Positions 35,600 through 42,446 of a DNA stretch of 64,000 nt are shown here, in pieces. Position 1 is the first letter of the stretch; the number at the start of each line of letters is the position of its first letter. The position numbers were made by a program, and so were the translations under genes. The stretch comes from Streptomyces sp. NBC_00335 (GTDB taxonomy: Bacteria > Actinomycetota > Actinomycetes > Streptomycetales > Streptomycetaceae), in assembly GCF_036127095.1 (NCBI RefSeq), contig NZ_CP108006.1, positions 7,369,501 through 7,433,500 on the forward strand. The letters run 5' to 3'. Below the pieces are notes generated by a model. That model did not search any database, was not told the DNA's origin, and saw only the letters and a program-made list of their open reading frames with translations.

Positions 35600-37597
35600 T
35601 CAACCCCGTTCCTTCGGGCCGGGTTTGAGGCGGCGGAGGGTGTAGCCCTCGCGGGCGGGGTCCAGGGGCCTGGTGGCCTCCTTGAAGAGGTGCTCGGCCC
35701 GCTCGTACGACAGCCGGCGCCGGCCCGTGTCCGGGCAGAGGTCGGCCGGGGCGGGGGTGCGGGCCGGGCCGGGGCGCCGGTCGGAGAGGAACACCGGGCC
35801 CCGGGTGCGGCCGGCCAGCAGCGGGGGCAGGAGGCGGGCCGTCCCGGAGCGCCAGCTCACCCACGTGCCGCCCGCGCGGGCCCGGCGGTCCTCCAGGTCC
35901 AGGTCCTCCACGTTCAGGGACAGTACGGTCGTGACCCCCGCGGCCGATTCGTGCAGGAGCAGCCACAGGGCCCGTTCCCGCAGCGGTACTTCGGGATCGC
36001 TCCACAGCGCGTCGAGCCGCGCGGGGTCCAGCGCGGACGCCCGGGGCCGGGGCTCGGGGCGCCGCTCCAGCCCTGCCGCGAGTCCGTCCAGGCCGGCCCA
36101 GGCGCCGAAGGACCGTACGGCCGAGCGGTGCCGGTTCCAGGTGCGGGCGGCCGCGGCGCCCCAGGCGGCCGAGCACACCCGCGCCACCTCCTCGGACGTC
36201 AGCCGGGACAGCGGCGCGGCGTCGCCGAGGTCCAGGCGCAGCCGCCGCAGGGTCTGCCCGTACGAGCGGACCGTCGCCGCGTCCAGATCCGCCCGGCCCA
36301 GGAAGCCCTCCGCGGCCCGGCCCAGGGTCGGACCCGGCGCGGGACCGGCCGGGCCGCCGGTGGCGGGGACCTGCTCCGCGCGCCGGCGCAGGAAGGCGCG
36401 CTCGGCGGCGTTCTTGGCGAGGGCCGCCGCCCGGAGGAACTCCAGCCGGGCCTCCGGGCCCCGGTCCAGGCGCAGCAGCAGGTCTCCCCGGACGCTGGGC
36501 AGGAGGTGGTAGTCGCGGAGCACGGGATCGGCGACCAGGGAGTCCACCAGGTCGAGGCCGGCCTGCGGACCGTGGGCCATGCCGAGCGCCACCGCCTGGT
36601 TGAGCCGGACCACCGCCGTCGGCAGCAGCCGCGCCAAGGCCCCGTACAGGGTCGCGATCTGGGTCCAGTCGGTCTCCTCGGCGGTGCGTGCCTGCGCGTG
36701 GCACACGGCGATCGCCGCCTGCAGCATGTACGGGCCGGGGGCCCCGCCGGCTTCCCGTGCGCGCAGCATCGCGGTGAAGCCGCGGCGGACGAGCAGCGGG
36801 TCCCAGCGCCCCCGGTTCTGCTCGTGGAGCTGGACCGGCTCGCCCGAGGGACCGGTGCGCGCCGCCGAACGGGAGGCCTGGATCTCCATCAGCGCGACCA
36901 GGGCGTGCACCTCGGCCTCCCGGGGGGCCAGCTCGGCGAGCAGCCGGCCCAGCCGGAGGGCTTCGAGGCAGAGTCCGGGCCTCATCAGGTCGTCGCCCGA
37001 GGTGGCCGAGTAGCCCTCGTTGAAGATCAGGTAGATGACCTCCAGCACCGAGGACAGCCGCTCGGGCAGCTCGGACCCCTCCGGCAGGTCGAAGGGCACG
37101 TGGTGCTCGGCCAGCGTGCGCTTGGCCGCGGCGATCCGCCGGGTGACGGCGCTCGCCGTGACGAGGAAGGCCCGTGCGATCTCCTCGGCCGTCAGGCCGC
37201 CCAGCAGCCGCAGCGTGAGCGCCGCACGGGCCTCGGCGGGCAGCACGGGGTGGCAGGAGAGGAACATCAGCCGCAGGACGTCGTCCTGTTCGGGCTCCTG
37301 TTCCTCCTGGTGCTCCCGGTTCTCCTCCAGCTCGTGCGCGAGCTGCTCCTGCTTGTCCGTCAGCATCCGGGAGCGCCGGATGTGGTCGACCGCCCGGCGC
37401 TTGGCCGTGGTCGTCAGCCAGGCGCCGGGGTTGTCGGGGACCCCGGCGCCCGGCCACTGTTCGAGCGCGGCGACGAGCGCGTCCTGGGCCAGTTCCTCGG
37501 CCAGGCCGACATCGTGCACCAGGCGGGTGAGCGTGGCGATGATCTTGGCCGATTCGAGCTTCCAGACCGCGTCGATCGTCCGCGAGGCGTCGGGCAC
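35600..37597 (-). CDS. ECF42-type sigma factor fused to a degenerate tyrosine-recombinase-like domain
   Basis: A 665-residue protein. Sigma2 is at residues 10-80 (DALVAALEQW, then WLTTTAKRRAVDHIRR) and sigma4 about 110-165 (LRLLGGLTAEEIARAFLV, then AVTRRIAAAKR). The long TPR-like ECF42 extension runs to about 410 (YLIFNEGYSATSG, then LNQAVALGMAHGP). The last ~240 residues resemble an integrase: a core-binding domain (TVRSYGQTLRRLRLDLGD, RSAVRSFGAWAG) and a catalytic-like domain (RERALWLLLHESAAGVTTVLSL, VEDLDLE, GYTLRRLK). The usual first catalytic Arg after TG is replaced, and the chain stops at the HxLRH position before the Tyr, so no recombinase activity is expected. It begins 3 nt after the YCII gene stop. 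Confidence 0.8.
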   Translation of the reverse strand: MPDASRTIDAVWKLESAKIIATLTRLVHDVGLAEELAQDALVAALEQWPGAGVPDNPGAWLTTTAKRRAVDHIRRSRMLTDKQEQLAHELEENREHQEEQEPEQDDVLRLMFLSCHPVLPAEARAALTLRLLGGLTAEEIARAFLVTASAVTRRIAAAKRTLAEHHVPFDLPEGSELPERLSSVLEVIYLIFNEGYSATSGDDLMRPGLCLEALRLGRLLAELAPREAEVHALVALMEIQASRSAARTGPSGEPVQLHEQNRGRWDPLLVRRGFTAMLRAREAGGAPGPYMLQAAIAVCHAQARTAEETDWTQIATLYGALARLLPTAVVRLNQAVALGMAHGPQAGLDLVDSLVADPVLRDYHLLPSVRGDLLLRLDRGPEARLEFLRAAALAKNAAERAFLRRRAEQVPATGGPAGPAPGPTLGRAAEGFLGRADLDAATVRSYGQTLRRLRLDLGDAAPLSRLTSEEVARVCSAAWGAAAARTWNRHRSAVRSFGAWAGLDGLAAGLERRPEPRPRASALDPARLDALWSDPEVPLRERALWLLLHESAAGVTTVLSLNVEDLDLEDRRARAGGTWVSWRSGTARLLPPLLAGRTRGPVFLSDRRPGPARTPAPADLCPDTGRRRLSYERAEHLFKEATRPLDPAREGYTLRRLKPGPKERG

Positions 37598-37600
37598 GGG

Positions 37601-37924
37601 TCAGGGGCCGAAGACCTGCTGGACCACGCTCTCCCCGTCACCGACGATCCTGCGGAAGCGGCGGGCCAGCTCGATCGCCTCTTCCCTGGACCGGACCTCG
37701 ATCAGCGCGAAACCGGCCACGGCCTCCTTGGCCTCGGCGAACGGCCCGTCCGTCACGGTGATCTCCTCGCCGGTGGAGGCCACCAGGATGCCGCCCGGTT
37801 CCAGGCCGCCCGTGGCCAGCAGTACGCCGGCGGCCGTCAGCTCCTCGATGAACTTGCCCATCTCGGCGTACAGCCGCTCGTCGGGGGCGGTCTCGGAAGG
37901 CTTCGTCGTCATCAGGTAGCGCAT
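37601..37924 (-). CDS. YCII-related (DGPF) protein, ECF42 partner
   Basis: A 107-residue protein starting MRYLMTTKPSE, with the conserved FIEELTAAGVLLATGGL, the TDGPFAEAKE motif that names the family, and an AIELARRF helix. Such proteins are encoded next to ECF42 sigma factors and are their usual regulon members; the biochemical role is unknown. GAGGGAG precedes the ATG, and the sigma gene follows after 3 nt, so they form an operon. The promoter region contains one arm of a perfect 27-bp inverted repeat. Confidence 0.88.
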   Translation of the reverse strand: MRYLMTTKPSETAPDERLYAEMGKFIEELTAAGVLLATGGLEPGGILVASTGEEITVTDGPFAEAKEAVAGFALIEVRSREEAIELARRFRRIVGDGESVVQQVFGP

Positions 37925-37973
37925 GGGGACTCCCTCGTCTCGTGGTGCCGAGCTGCTGCCGGTACCTGCTTAC

Positions 37974-38035
37974 ACGTCGAACCGGCGATGTGACAGGGAA
38001 CGCGCGCATTCCCTGTCACATCGCCGGTTCGACGT
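37974..38035. repeat. perfect 27-bp inverted repeat in a divergent promoter region
   Basis: Left arm 37974-38000 and right arm 38009-38035 are exact reverse complements of 27 bp with an 8-nt spacer (CGCGCGCA). Each arm begins outward with ACGTCGAACCGG. The GTCGA core resembles the TGTCGA -35 element reported for ECF42 promoters. It lies between the YCII and DUF998 genes, 50 nt from each start, so both could receive the same signal in mirror image. Confidence 0.85.
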
Positions 38036-38087
38036 ATCGGCGAGAACCGAACGAAGCCGCGTACGACGAACCCGAGAGGCACCTGCC

Positions 38088-38765
38088 ATGAGCACCCGGA
38101 CCCCCACCGCGACCGCCACCGTCTCCTCCTCCGCCCCCGTCTCCGCCACCACCCGCTCCCTGCTCACCTGCGTGGTCGTGGCCTCCCCGCTGTGGGCGGT
38201 CGTCTCCCTGACCCAGGCCGCGACCCGCCAGGGCTTCGACATCACCCGCCACCCGCTGAGCGCGCTGAGCAACGGCAGCCTCGGCTGGCTCCAGATCACC
38301 AACTTCCTGCTCGCCGGCGTCCTGCTCGCCATCGGGGCGACCGGCCTGCGCCGGGCCCTGCGCGGTGCCCCCGGAGCCACGTGGGCGCCACGGCTGGTCC
38401 GGATCGCCGGCATCGGCATGATCGCCGCGGGAGCCTTCGTCATGGACCCGGTCGACGGCTTCCCCCTGGGCGCCCCTTCCGTGGAGACCGCCACCCTCAC
38501 CTGGCACAGCTACGCGCACTTCGCCGCCGGGTCGGTCACCTTCACCTCGCTGATCGCCGCCTGCTACGTCCTGGGCCGGCACTTCGGCCGCACCGGGAAC
38601 CGCCGGTACGCGATCGCCTCCCGGGTCGCCGGTACCGCCCTCCTGATCGGCAACGGCTGGGCCATGGCCGGCGGCCCGGCGGGCACCCTGACGCTGGCCG
38701 TCGGAGCCGTCACGGCCTTGCTCTGGGTCTCCGTGGTCGCGCACCGCAGTCGCCGCGGCATCTGA
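38088..38765 (+). CDS. DUF998 family membrane protein
   Basis: A 225-residue membrane protein with six hydrophobic helices. A Thr/Ser-rich N-terminus precedes LLTCVVVASPLWAVVSLTQA. It has the family motif TRHPLSALSNGSLGWLQITNFLLAG and the loop VMDPVDGFPLGAP. DUF998 proteins have no established role. It diverges from the ECF42-YCII operon across the 27-bp inverted repeat, and this arrangement suggests that it belongs to the same sigma-factor regulon. GAGAGG precedes the ATG. Confidence 0.75.
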   Translation: MSTRTPTATATVSSSAPVSATTRSLLTCVVVASPLWAVVSLTQAATRQGFDITRHPLSALSNGSLGWLQITNFLLAGVLLAIGATGLRRALRGAPGATWAPRLVRIAGIGMIAAGAFVMDPVDGFPLGAPSVETATLTWHSYAHFAAGSVTFTSLIAACYVLGRHFGRTGNRRYAIASRVAGTALLIGNGWAMAGGPAGTLTLAVGAVTALLWVSVVAHRSRRGI

Positions 38766-38989
38766 TCTGCGGGGTCTACGGGGTCCATCCATGGGGTCTC
38801 CCGGGCTTTTAACCCGTGACGCGGAGGGTGTCAAGTCCCGAGTTTCCGGAACATGACCCGGATGTGCCGGCCGGGGCTTACTTGAGGCACGAGGAAGAGA
38901 CGGAAAGCCTCACCCGAGGAACTCCTCCTCTCCCCTCGAATACCCCACCGTCCCGAATACCCGGGGCACATAAGCAATAGGAGAAGGTC

Positions 38990-39586
38990 ATGAACCGTAA
39001 GACTCGCACCAACAACGTCGTCCGCACCAACCGTCGTGGATTCCGCATGGCGACCCTGGTCGCATCGGCCGCCATGATCTCGGGAGCGGTCATCCTTCCG
39101 GCCTCCATGGCGACGGCGGCCCCGGTGACGGCCCATGTGGCCACCGCCCTCCCGGCCGCCGGTGGCGCCGGAGGGGACGGCGGGGAAGGCGGCGGCGGCC
39201 TCATCGGCGGCGGTGGCGGCTCCGGCGGCTCCGGCGGGGGCAGCGTCCTCGGCACCGGCGGCCAGGGCGGCAACGGCGGCAAGGGCGGCGACGGCGTCCT
39301 GGTCGGTGGCGGCGGCGGTGGCGGCGGTGGCGGCGGTGAAGGCGTCGTCGGCGGCAAGGGCGGCAACGGCGGCGGGGGCGGCAGCGGCCTCTTCGGCGGC
39401 AGCGGTGGCAACGCCGGCGGCGGCGGCGACGGCCTCCTGATCGGCGGCCAGGGCGGCAACGGCGGCAAGGGCGGCAACGGCGTCTTCGAGGGCGGCAAGG
39501 GCGGCAAGGGCGGCAAGGGCGGCTTCGGCGGTCTGTTCGGCGGCCTCGGCGGCAACGGTGGTGCCGGAGGCATCAGCATCTTCTGA
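38990..39586 (+). CDS. secreted glycine-rich PGRS-like protein
   Basis: A 198-residue exported protein. The signal peptide is Arg-rich with a core (MATLVASAAMISGAVIL) ending near ATAAP. The mature chain is largely Gly in short units such as GGNGGKGGNG, GGQGGNGG and GGSGGNAGGGG, interrupted by hydrophobic pairs (VLVGG, LFGG, LLIGG). The pattern resembles mycobacterial PE_PGRS tails but has no PE domain. It has no Cys and ends GGAGGISIF. AGGAGAAGG precedes the ATG. It is the first of three neighbouring secreted Gly-rich genes, each with its own terminator. A matrix or surface role is inferred. Confidence 0.7.
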   Translation: MNRKTRTNNVVRTNRRGFRMATLVASAAMISGAVILPASMATAAPVTAHVATALPAAGGAGGDGGEGGGGLIGGGGGSGGSGGGSVLGTGGQGGNGGKGGDGVLVGGGGGGGGGGGEGVVGGKGGNGGGGGSGLFGGSGGNAGGGGDGLLIGGQGGNGGKGGNGVFEGGKGGKGGKGGFGGLFGGLGGNGGAGGISIF

Positions 39587-39611
39587 TCGCTGACCCCGCA
39601 CCCTGCTCCAC

Positions 39612-39640
39612 GGGGTGGAGGCCTTCAGGGCCTCCACCCC
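39612..39640 (+). terminator. dyad terminator after the first Gly-rich gene
   Basis: A perfect 12-bp stem, GGGGTGGAGGCC / GGCCTCCACCCC, with the loop TTCAG, 25 nt past the stop. Confidence 0.75.
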
Positions 39641-39707
39641 CCAGATCCACCCTCACCACCCCTTCTTTGATCAGCGACATCCGTGCACACGGAAACGGAG
39701 AACCCCC

Positions 39708-40193
39708 ATGTTCACGAGCTCCTGGCAGCGTCCGCTCATCCTGGCGGCGGCCTCCCTGGCTTTCGTCACCGGCACGGCGTGCGCCGCGCAAGCGTCGCAG
39801 TCCCACACCCCCACGAGCACCGTTTCCTCGCCCATGACCGGATCGCCCGCCCACTGCGGGTCCGGCGGAGCAGGCGGCGAAGGCGGCGAGGGTGGCGAGG
39901 GCGGCAAGGGCGGTCAGCCCGGCAAGCCCGGTGAGCCCGGCAAGCCCGGTGGAGTCGGCTGCTTCCGGTTCGACGACCTGCCGGACAAGTCCAAGTCGGA
40001 GCTGACGATGGTGGACAAGGTGCGCATCGTGGTGACCCTGCTGGCCGACGACTCCGATGAAATGAAGGAGAAGATCGCCAAGAAGTACAAGATCTCGACC
40101 GAGCAGATCGACACCTGGAAGAAGAGCTACGAGGACGGCGACTGGTTCGCCCTGATGGGTACCAGCAACCCCTTCTCCCCCCTCTCCACCTGA
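39708..40193 (+). CDS. secreted collagen-like protein with helical HTH-like C-terminus
   Basis: A 161-residue protein. The signal peptide ends near ACAAQAS. A Gly-rich segment opens with one Cys (HCGSGG) and closes with another (GVGCF), bracketing GEGG units and collagen-like GKPGEPGKPGG triplets. The final ~70 residues are helical (SELTMVDKVRIVVTLLADD, then EKIAKKYKISTEQIDTWKKSY). This pattern recalls the DUF1153/SciP or transposase-type HTH (IAxxYxISxxxIxxWxxxY), which is odd in an exported protein. The start is the ATG at 39708 after CGGAG. It might mediate protein-protein contacts outside the cell. Confidence 0.65.
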   Translation: MFTSSWQRPLILAAASLAFVTGTACAAQASQSHTPTSTVSSPMTGSPAHCGSGGAGGEGGEGGEGGKGGQPGKPGEPGKPGGVGCFRFDDLPDKSKSELTMVDKVRIVVTLLADDSDEMKEKIAKKYKISTEQIDTWKKSYEDGDWFALMGTSNPFSPLST

Positions 40194-40199
40194 TATACG

Positions 40200-40232
40200 G
40201 GCCCGACCGGCCGGTGGCCGGCCGGGCCTTTC
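40200..40232 (+). terminator. intrinsic terminator after the collagen-like gene
   Basis: A 13-bp stem with one mismatch (GGCCCGACCGGCC / GGCCGGCCGGGCC) and the loop GGT, followed by TTTCT; it starts 6 nt after the stop. Confidence 0.8.
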
Positions 40233-40304
40233 TCCATCCGAATTCCAGACATCGTTTCCGGTATCGATTTCAACCATCAATGATCAATCGGCAAGGAGAA
40301 TCCC

Positions 40305-40859
40305 ATGCGTACGCGTTCCTGGAAGTTCCGTATAGGTCTTGTCATCTCGTCGACGTTGATCGGTGCCGGCGCGATGGCGCCCGCGGCCATGGCGGCGCCG
40401 ACGGCCACGGTCACGACGGTCGCGGCGTCCAGCGGCTGGCAGGACGGTGGTGACAGCAGACCGGGCACGAGCCGCCTCACCGGCAAGGTCAAAGTGGGCA
40501 ACGGCAGCGTCCGCGTCGGGGACAGGGTCTGCGCCGGCAACTGCAACGGAACGGTCAACGGAACCAACGGGGGCAACGGCGGAATCTGCGCCGGACTCTG
40601 CAACGGCAGCGCCAACGGCGGGAACGGCACCCAGGGCCGGCCGTCCGGCGACGGCACGAAGGGCGGCAACGGCGGAATCTGCGCCGGAGTCTGCAACGGC
40701 AGCGTCAACGGCGGAAACGGAGGCAACGGCGGCACCGCGTCCCCCGGCGGCGACGGAGGCAGCGGCGGCCGGGGCGGCAACGGCGGCATCTGCGTCGGCG
40801 TCGGCTGCGAGAGCAGCGGCCGCGGCGGCAACGGCGGAGCCGGCGGCGACGACGACTGA
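40305..40859 (+). CDS. secreted Gly/Asn-rich protein with CxxxC repeats
   Basis: A 184-residue exported protein. The signal peptide (IGLVISSTLIGAGAMAPAAMA-AP) is followed by a Ser/Thr-rich spacer and then a repeat region. The repeats are built from GGNGGICAGxCNGSxNGGNG, giving CAGNC, CAGLC, CAGVC and a variant CVGVGC. Each Cys pair could form a disulfide or bind metal. The linkers are Gly-Asn rich, and the C-terminus is GGAGGDDD. AAGGAGAA precedes the ATG. It is the third of the Gly-rich trio. No homologous family is recognised. Confidence 0.7.
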   Translation: MRTRSWKFRIGLVISSTLIGAGAMAPAAMAAPTATVTTVAASSGWQDGGDSRPGTSRLTGKVKVGNGSVRVGDRVCAGNCNGTVNGTNGGNGGICAGLCNGSANGGNGTQGRPSGDGTKGGNGGICAGVCNGSVNGGNGGNGGTASPGGDGGSGGRGGNGGICVGVGCESSGRGGNGGAGGDDD

Positions 40860-40887
40860 CCGCCGGGCCGAGGGCCCGGGCACATCC

Positions 40888-40918
40888 CCCGTGGGGCGAG
40901 CACCGCTCGCCCCACGGG
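40888..40918 (+). terminator. dyad terminator after the CxxxC-repeat gene
   Basis: A perfect 14-bp stem, CCCGTGGGGCGAGC / GCTCGCCCCACGGG, with the loop ACC. It separates the secreted trio from the kinase gene. Confidence 0.8.
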
Positions 40919-40962
40919 CGTGTGCAGGGATCGCTGGATAGACTTTTTTCGGGAGGCGCCTG

Positions 40963-41994
40963 ATGGGCACGGCAGCGAACCAGGGCCTTTATACGGGCCG
41001 GGCCTCCGGCCTCATCGGCAGGCAGATCGCCGGCTACCGGATCGAGCGCATCATCGGCCGGGGCGGCATGGCCGTCGTGTACCAGGCGAAGGACCTGCGC
41101 CTGGACCGTACCGTCGCGCTCAAGCTGATCGCCCCGGAGCGCGTCCGGGACGAGGTCTTCCGGCGCCGCTTCGCCCACGAATCCCGGGTCGCCGCCAGGA
41201 TCGAACACCCGCACATCGTCCCCGTCTTCGAAGCCGGGGAGATCGAAGGGGTCCTCTACATCGCCATGCGGTACGTCGCCGGGCCGGACCTGCGGGCCCT
41301 GCTGGACCGGGACGGACCGCTGCCCGTCCCGACCGCGCTGCGCATCGCCGCCCAGGTGGCATCCGCGCTCGACGCCGCCCACGACCACGATCTGGTGCAC
41401 CGGGACGTCAAACCCGCCAACATCCTGGTCGCCGCGGGCACCGACAGCGAGCACCCGGAGCACATCTACCTCACGGACTTCGGGCTGACGAAGAAATCGC
41501 TGGCGCTCACCGGGTTCACCACGGCGGGCGAGTTCGTCGGCACGATCGACTACGTGGCGCCGGAACAGATCTCCGGGCGCCCGGTCGACGGAAGGTGCGA
41601 CGTCTACAGCCTCGGCTGTGTCGTCTACGAGTCCCTCGCCGGCGGGCCCCCCTTCGTCCGCGACGATGCCCCCGCCCTGCTGTGGGCGCACCAATACGAC
41701 AAGCCGCCTCCCCTGACGGAGAAGCGGCCGGATATCGCGCCGGAGGCCGGCGCCGTACTGGAGAAAGCTCTGGCGAAGGTCCCGGAGGACCGTTACGACT
41801 CGTGCCTGGAATTCGTGGCGGCGCTACGTGCCGCCACCGCCACCGCACCTGCCCGGCGGGCCGCTCCGCGCCCCGTGGATCCGGGGAGCGAGGCGCCGCC
41901 CGGGGAGCCGCCGAGGGAGCCGCCGGACTGGGCGCGGCCCGTGTTCACAGGCCCAGGGAGATGGCCAGGCGGGTCATCTCCGCCGTGGTGTTGA
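40963..41994 (+). CDS. cytosolic Ser/Thr protein kinase (PknB-like)
   Basis: A 343-residue Hanks-type kinase. The Gly-rich loop is IGRGGMAVVYQAKD, the catalytic Lys is in VALKLIAPE, the catalytic loop is HRDVKPANI, DFG is in LTDFGLTKK, and VAPEQISGRP is the APE region, with an activation loop containing TGFTTAGEFVGT. After the kinase domain (about 25-285) there is a Pro/Ala-rich tail and no membrane helix or sensor, unlike typical PknB proteins. Its last 50 nt overlap the opposite-strand luxR gene, which may have curtailed the C-terminus. Substrates are unknown; the neighbouring regulator and phosphatase are candidates. Confidence 0.85.
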   Translation: MGTAANQGLYTGRASGLIGRQIAGYRIERIIGRGGMAVVYQAKDLRLDRTVALKLIAPERVRDEVFRRRFAHESRVAARIEHPHIVPVFEAGEIEGVLYIAMRYVAGPDLRALLDRDGPLPVPTALRIAAQVASALDAAHDHDLVHRDVKPANILVAAGTDSEHPEHIYLTDFGLTKKSLALTGFTTAGEFVGTIDYVAPEQISGRPVDGRCDVYSLGCVVYESLAGGPPFVRDDAPALLWAHQYDKPPPLTEKRPDIAPEAGAVLEKALAKVPEDRYDSCLEFVAALRAATATAPARRAAPRPVDPGSEAPPGEPPREPPDWARPVFTGPGRWPGGSSPPWC

Positions 41995-42175
41995 TGCCCA
42001 GCTTGGCCCGGATGCGGCGCAGGTAGGCGTCGACCGTGTGCTTGGAGAGTCCCATGGAGCGGGCCGTCTGCACGTAGGTGCACCCGGCGGCGATGTGGCG
42101 GAGGGCTTCCTGCTCGCGCGGGGCGAGGACGGCTGCGGTGGCTGCGGTGTGGTGCGCGACGAGTGTGAGGCTCAT
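41945..42175 (-). CDS. stand-alone LuxR-type HTH protein
   Basis: A 76-residue protein consisting almost only of a GerE/LuxR DNA-binding domain: LAPREQEALRHIAAGCTYVQTARSMG, then LSKHTVDAYLRRIRAKLGI. There is no receiver or sensor domain. CCGGAGGAAG precedes the ATG. Its 3' end overlaps the kinase gene by 50 bp in convergent orientation, so the two could affect each other by transcriptional collision or antisense pairing. Streptomycetes carry similar small LuxR proteins of unknown targets. Confidence 0.8.
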   Translation of the reverse strand: MSLTLVAHHTAATAAVLAPREQEALRHIAAGCTYVQTARSMGLSKHTVDAYLRRIRAKLGINTTAEMTRLAISLGL

Positions 42176-42384
42176 GGGACTTCCTCCGGCACTTCGGCTC
42201 GATCATCACGGCTGCTCGCACCTTTGGAAGCAGGAGACATGTCCACGAATGTGAATGTATGTCCGTGTTAAAGAGCCTGTCGGTGGGAGTTCGCGAACCT
42301 GTCCGTCGTCTGTCACGGGCGTGTCACAGGGAAGGGGAGAAGGTCCTCGGAAGGTTTGCGGACCCCGGGTCCTGAGAGTCCGGG

Positions 42385-42446
42385 TCCCCGGAACCTGAGC
42401 TCCCCGGAACCTGAGGTCTCAGAACCCGAGGTCTCAGAACCCGACG
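42385..42446. repeat. four tandem 15-16-nt units at the 3' end of the phosphatase gene
   Basis: TCCCCGGAACCTGAG-C/G occurs twice, followed by TCTCAGAACCCGA-GG/CG twice. The array starts in the spacer and runs over the stop and last codons (SLVGF) of the leftward gene. Confidence 0.65.

Noticed and set aside
35426..37993. An 855-codon plus-strand frame
   Set aside because: It is an antisense shadow of the sigma-factor/YCII operon with no recognisable domain.
38831..39637. Ala-rich and Pro-rich minus-strand frames opposite the first Gly-rich gene
   Set aside because: GGC repeats read as Ala or Pro on the other strand. The plus strand has a signal peptide, a ribosome-binding site and a terminator.
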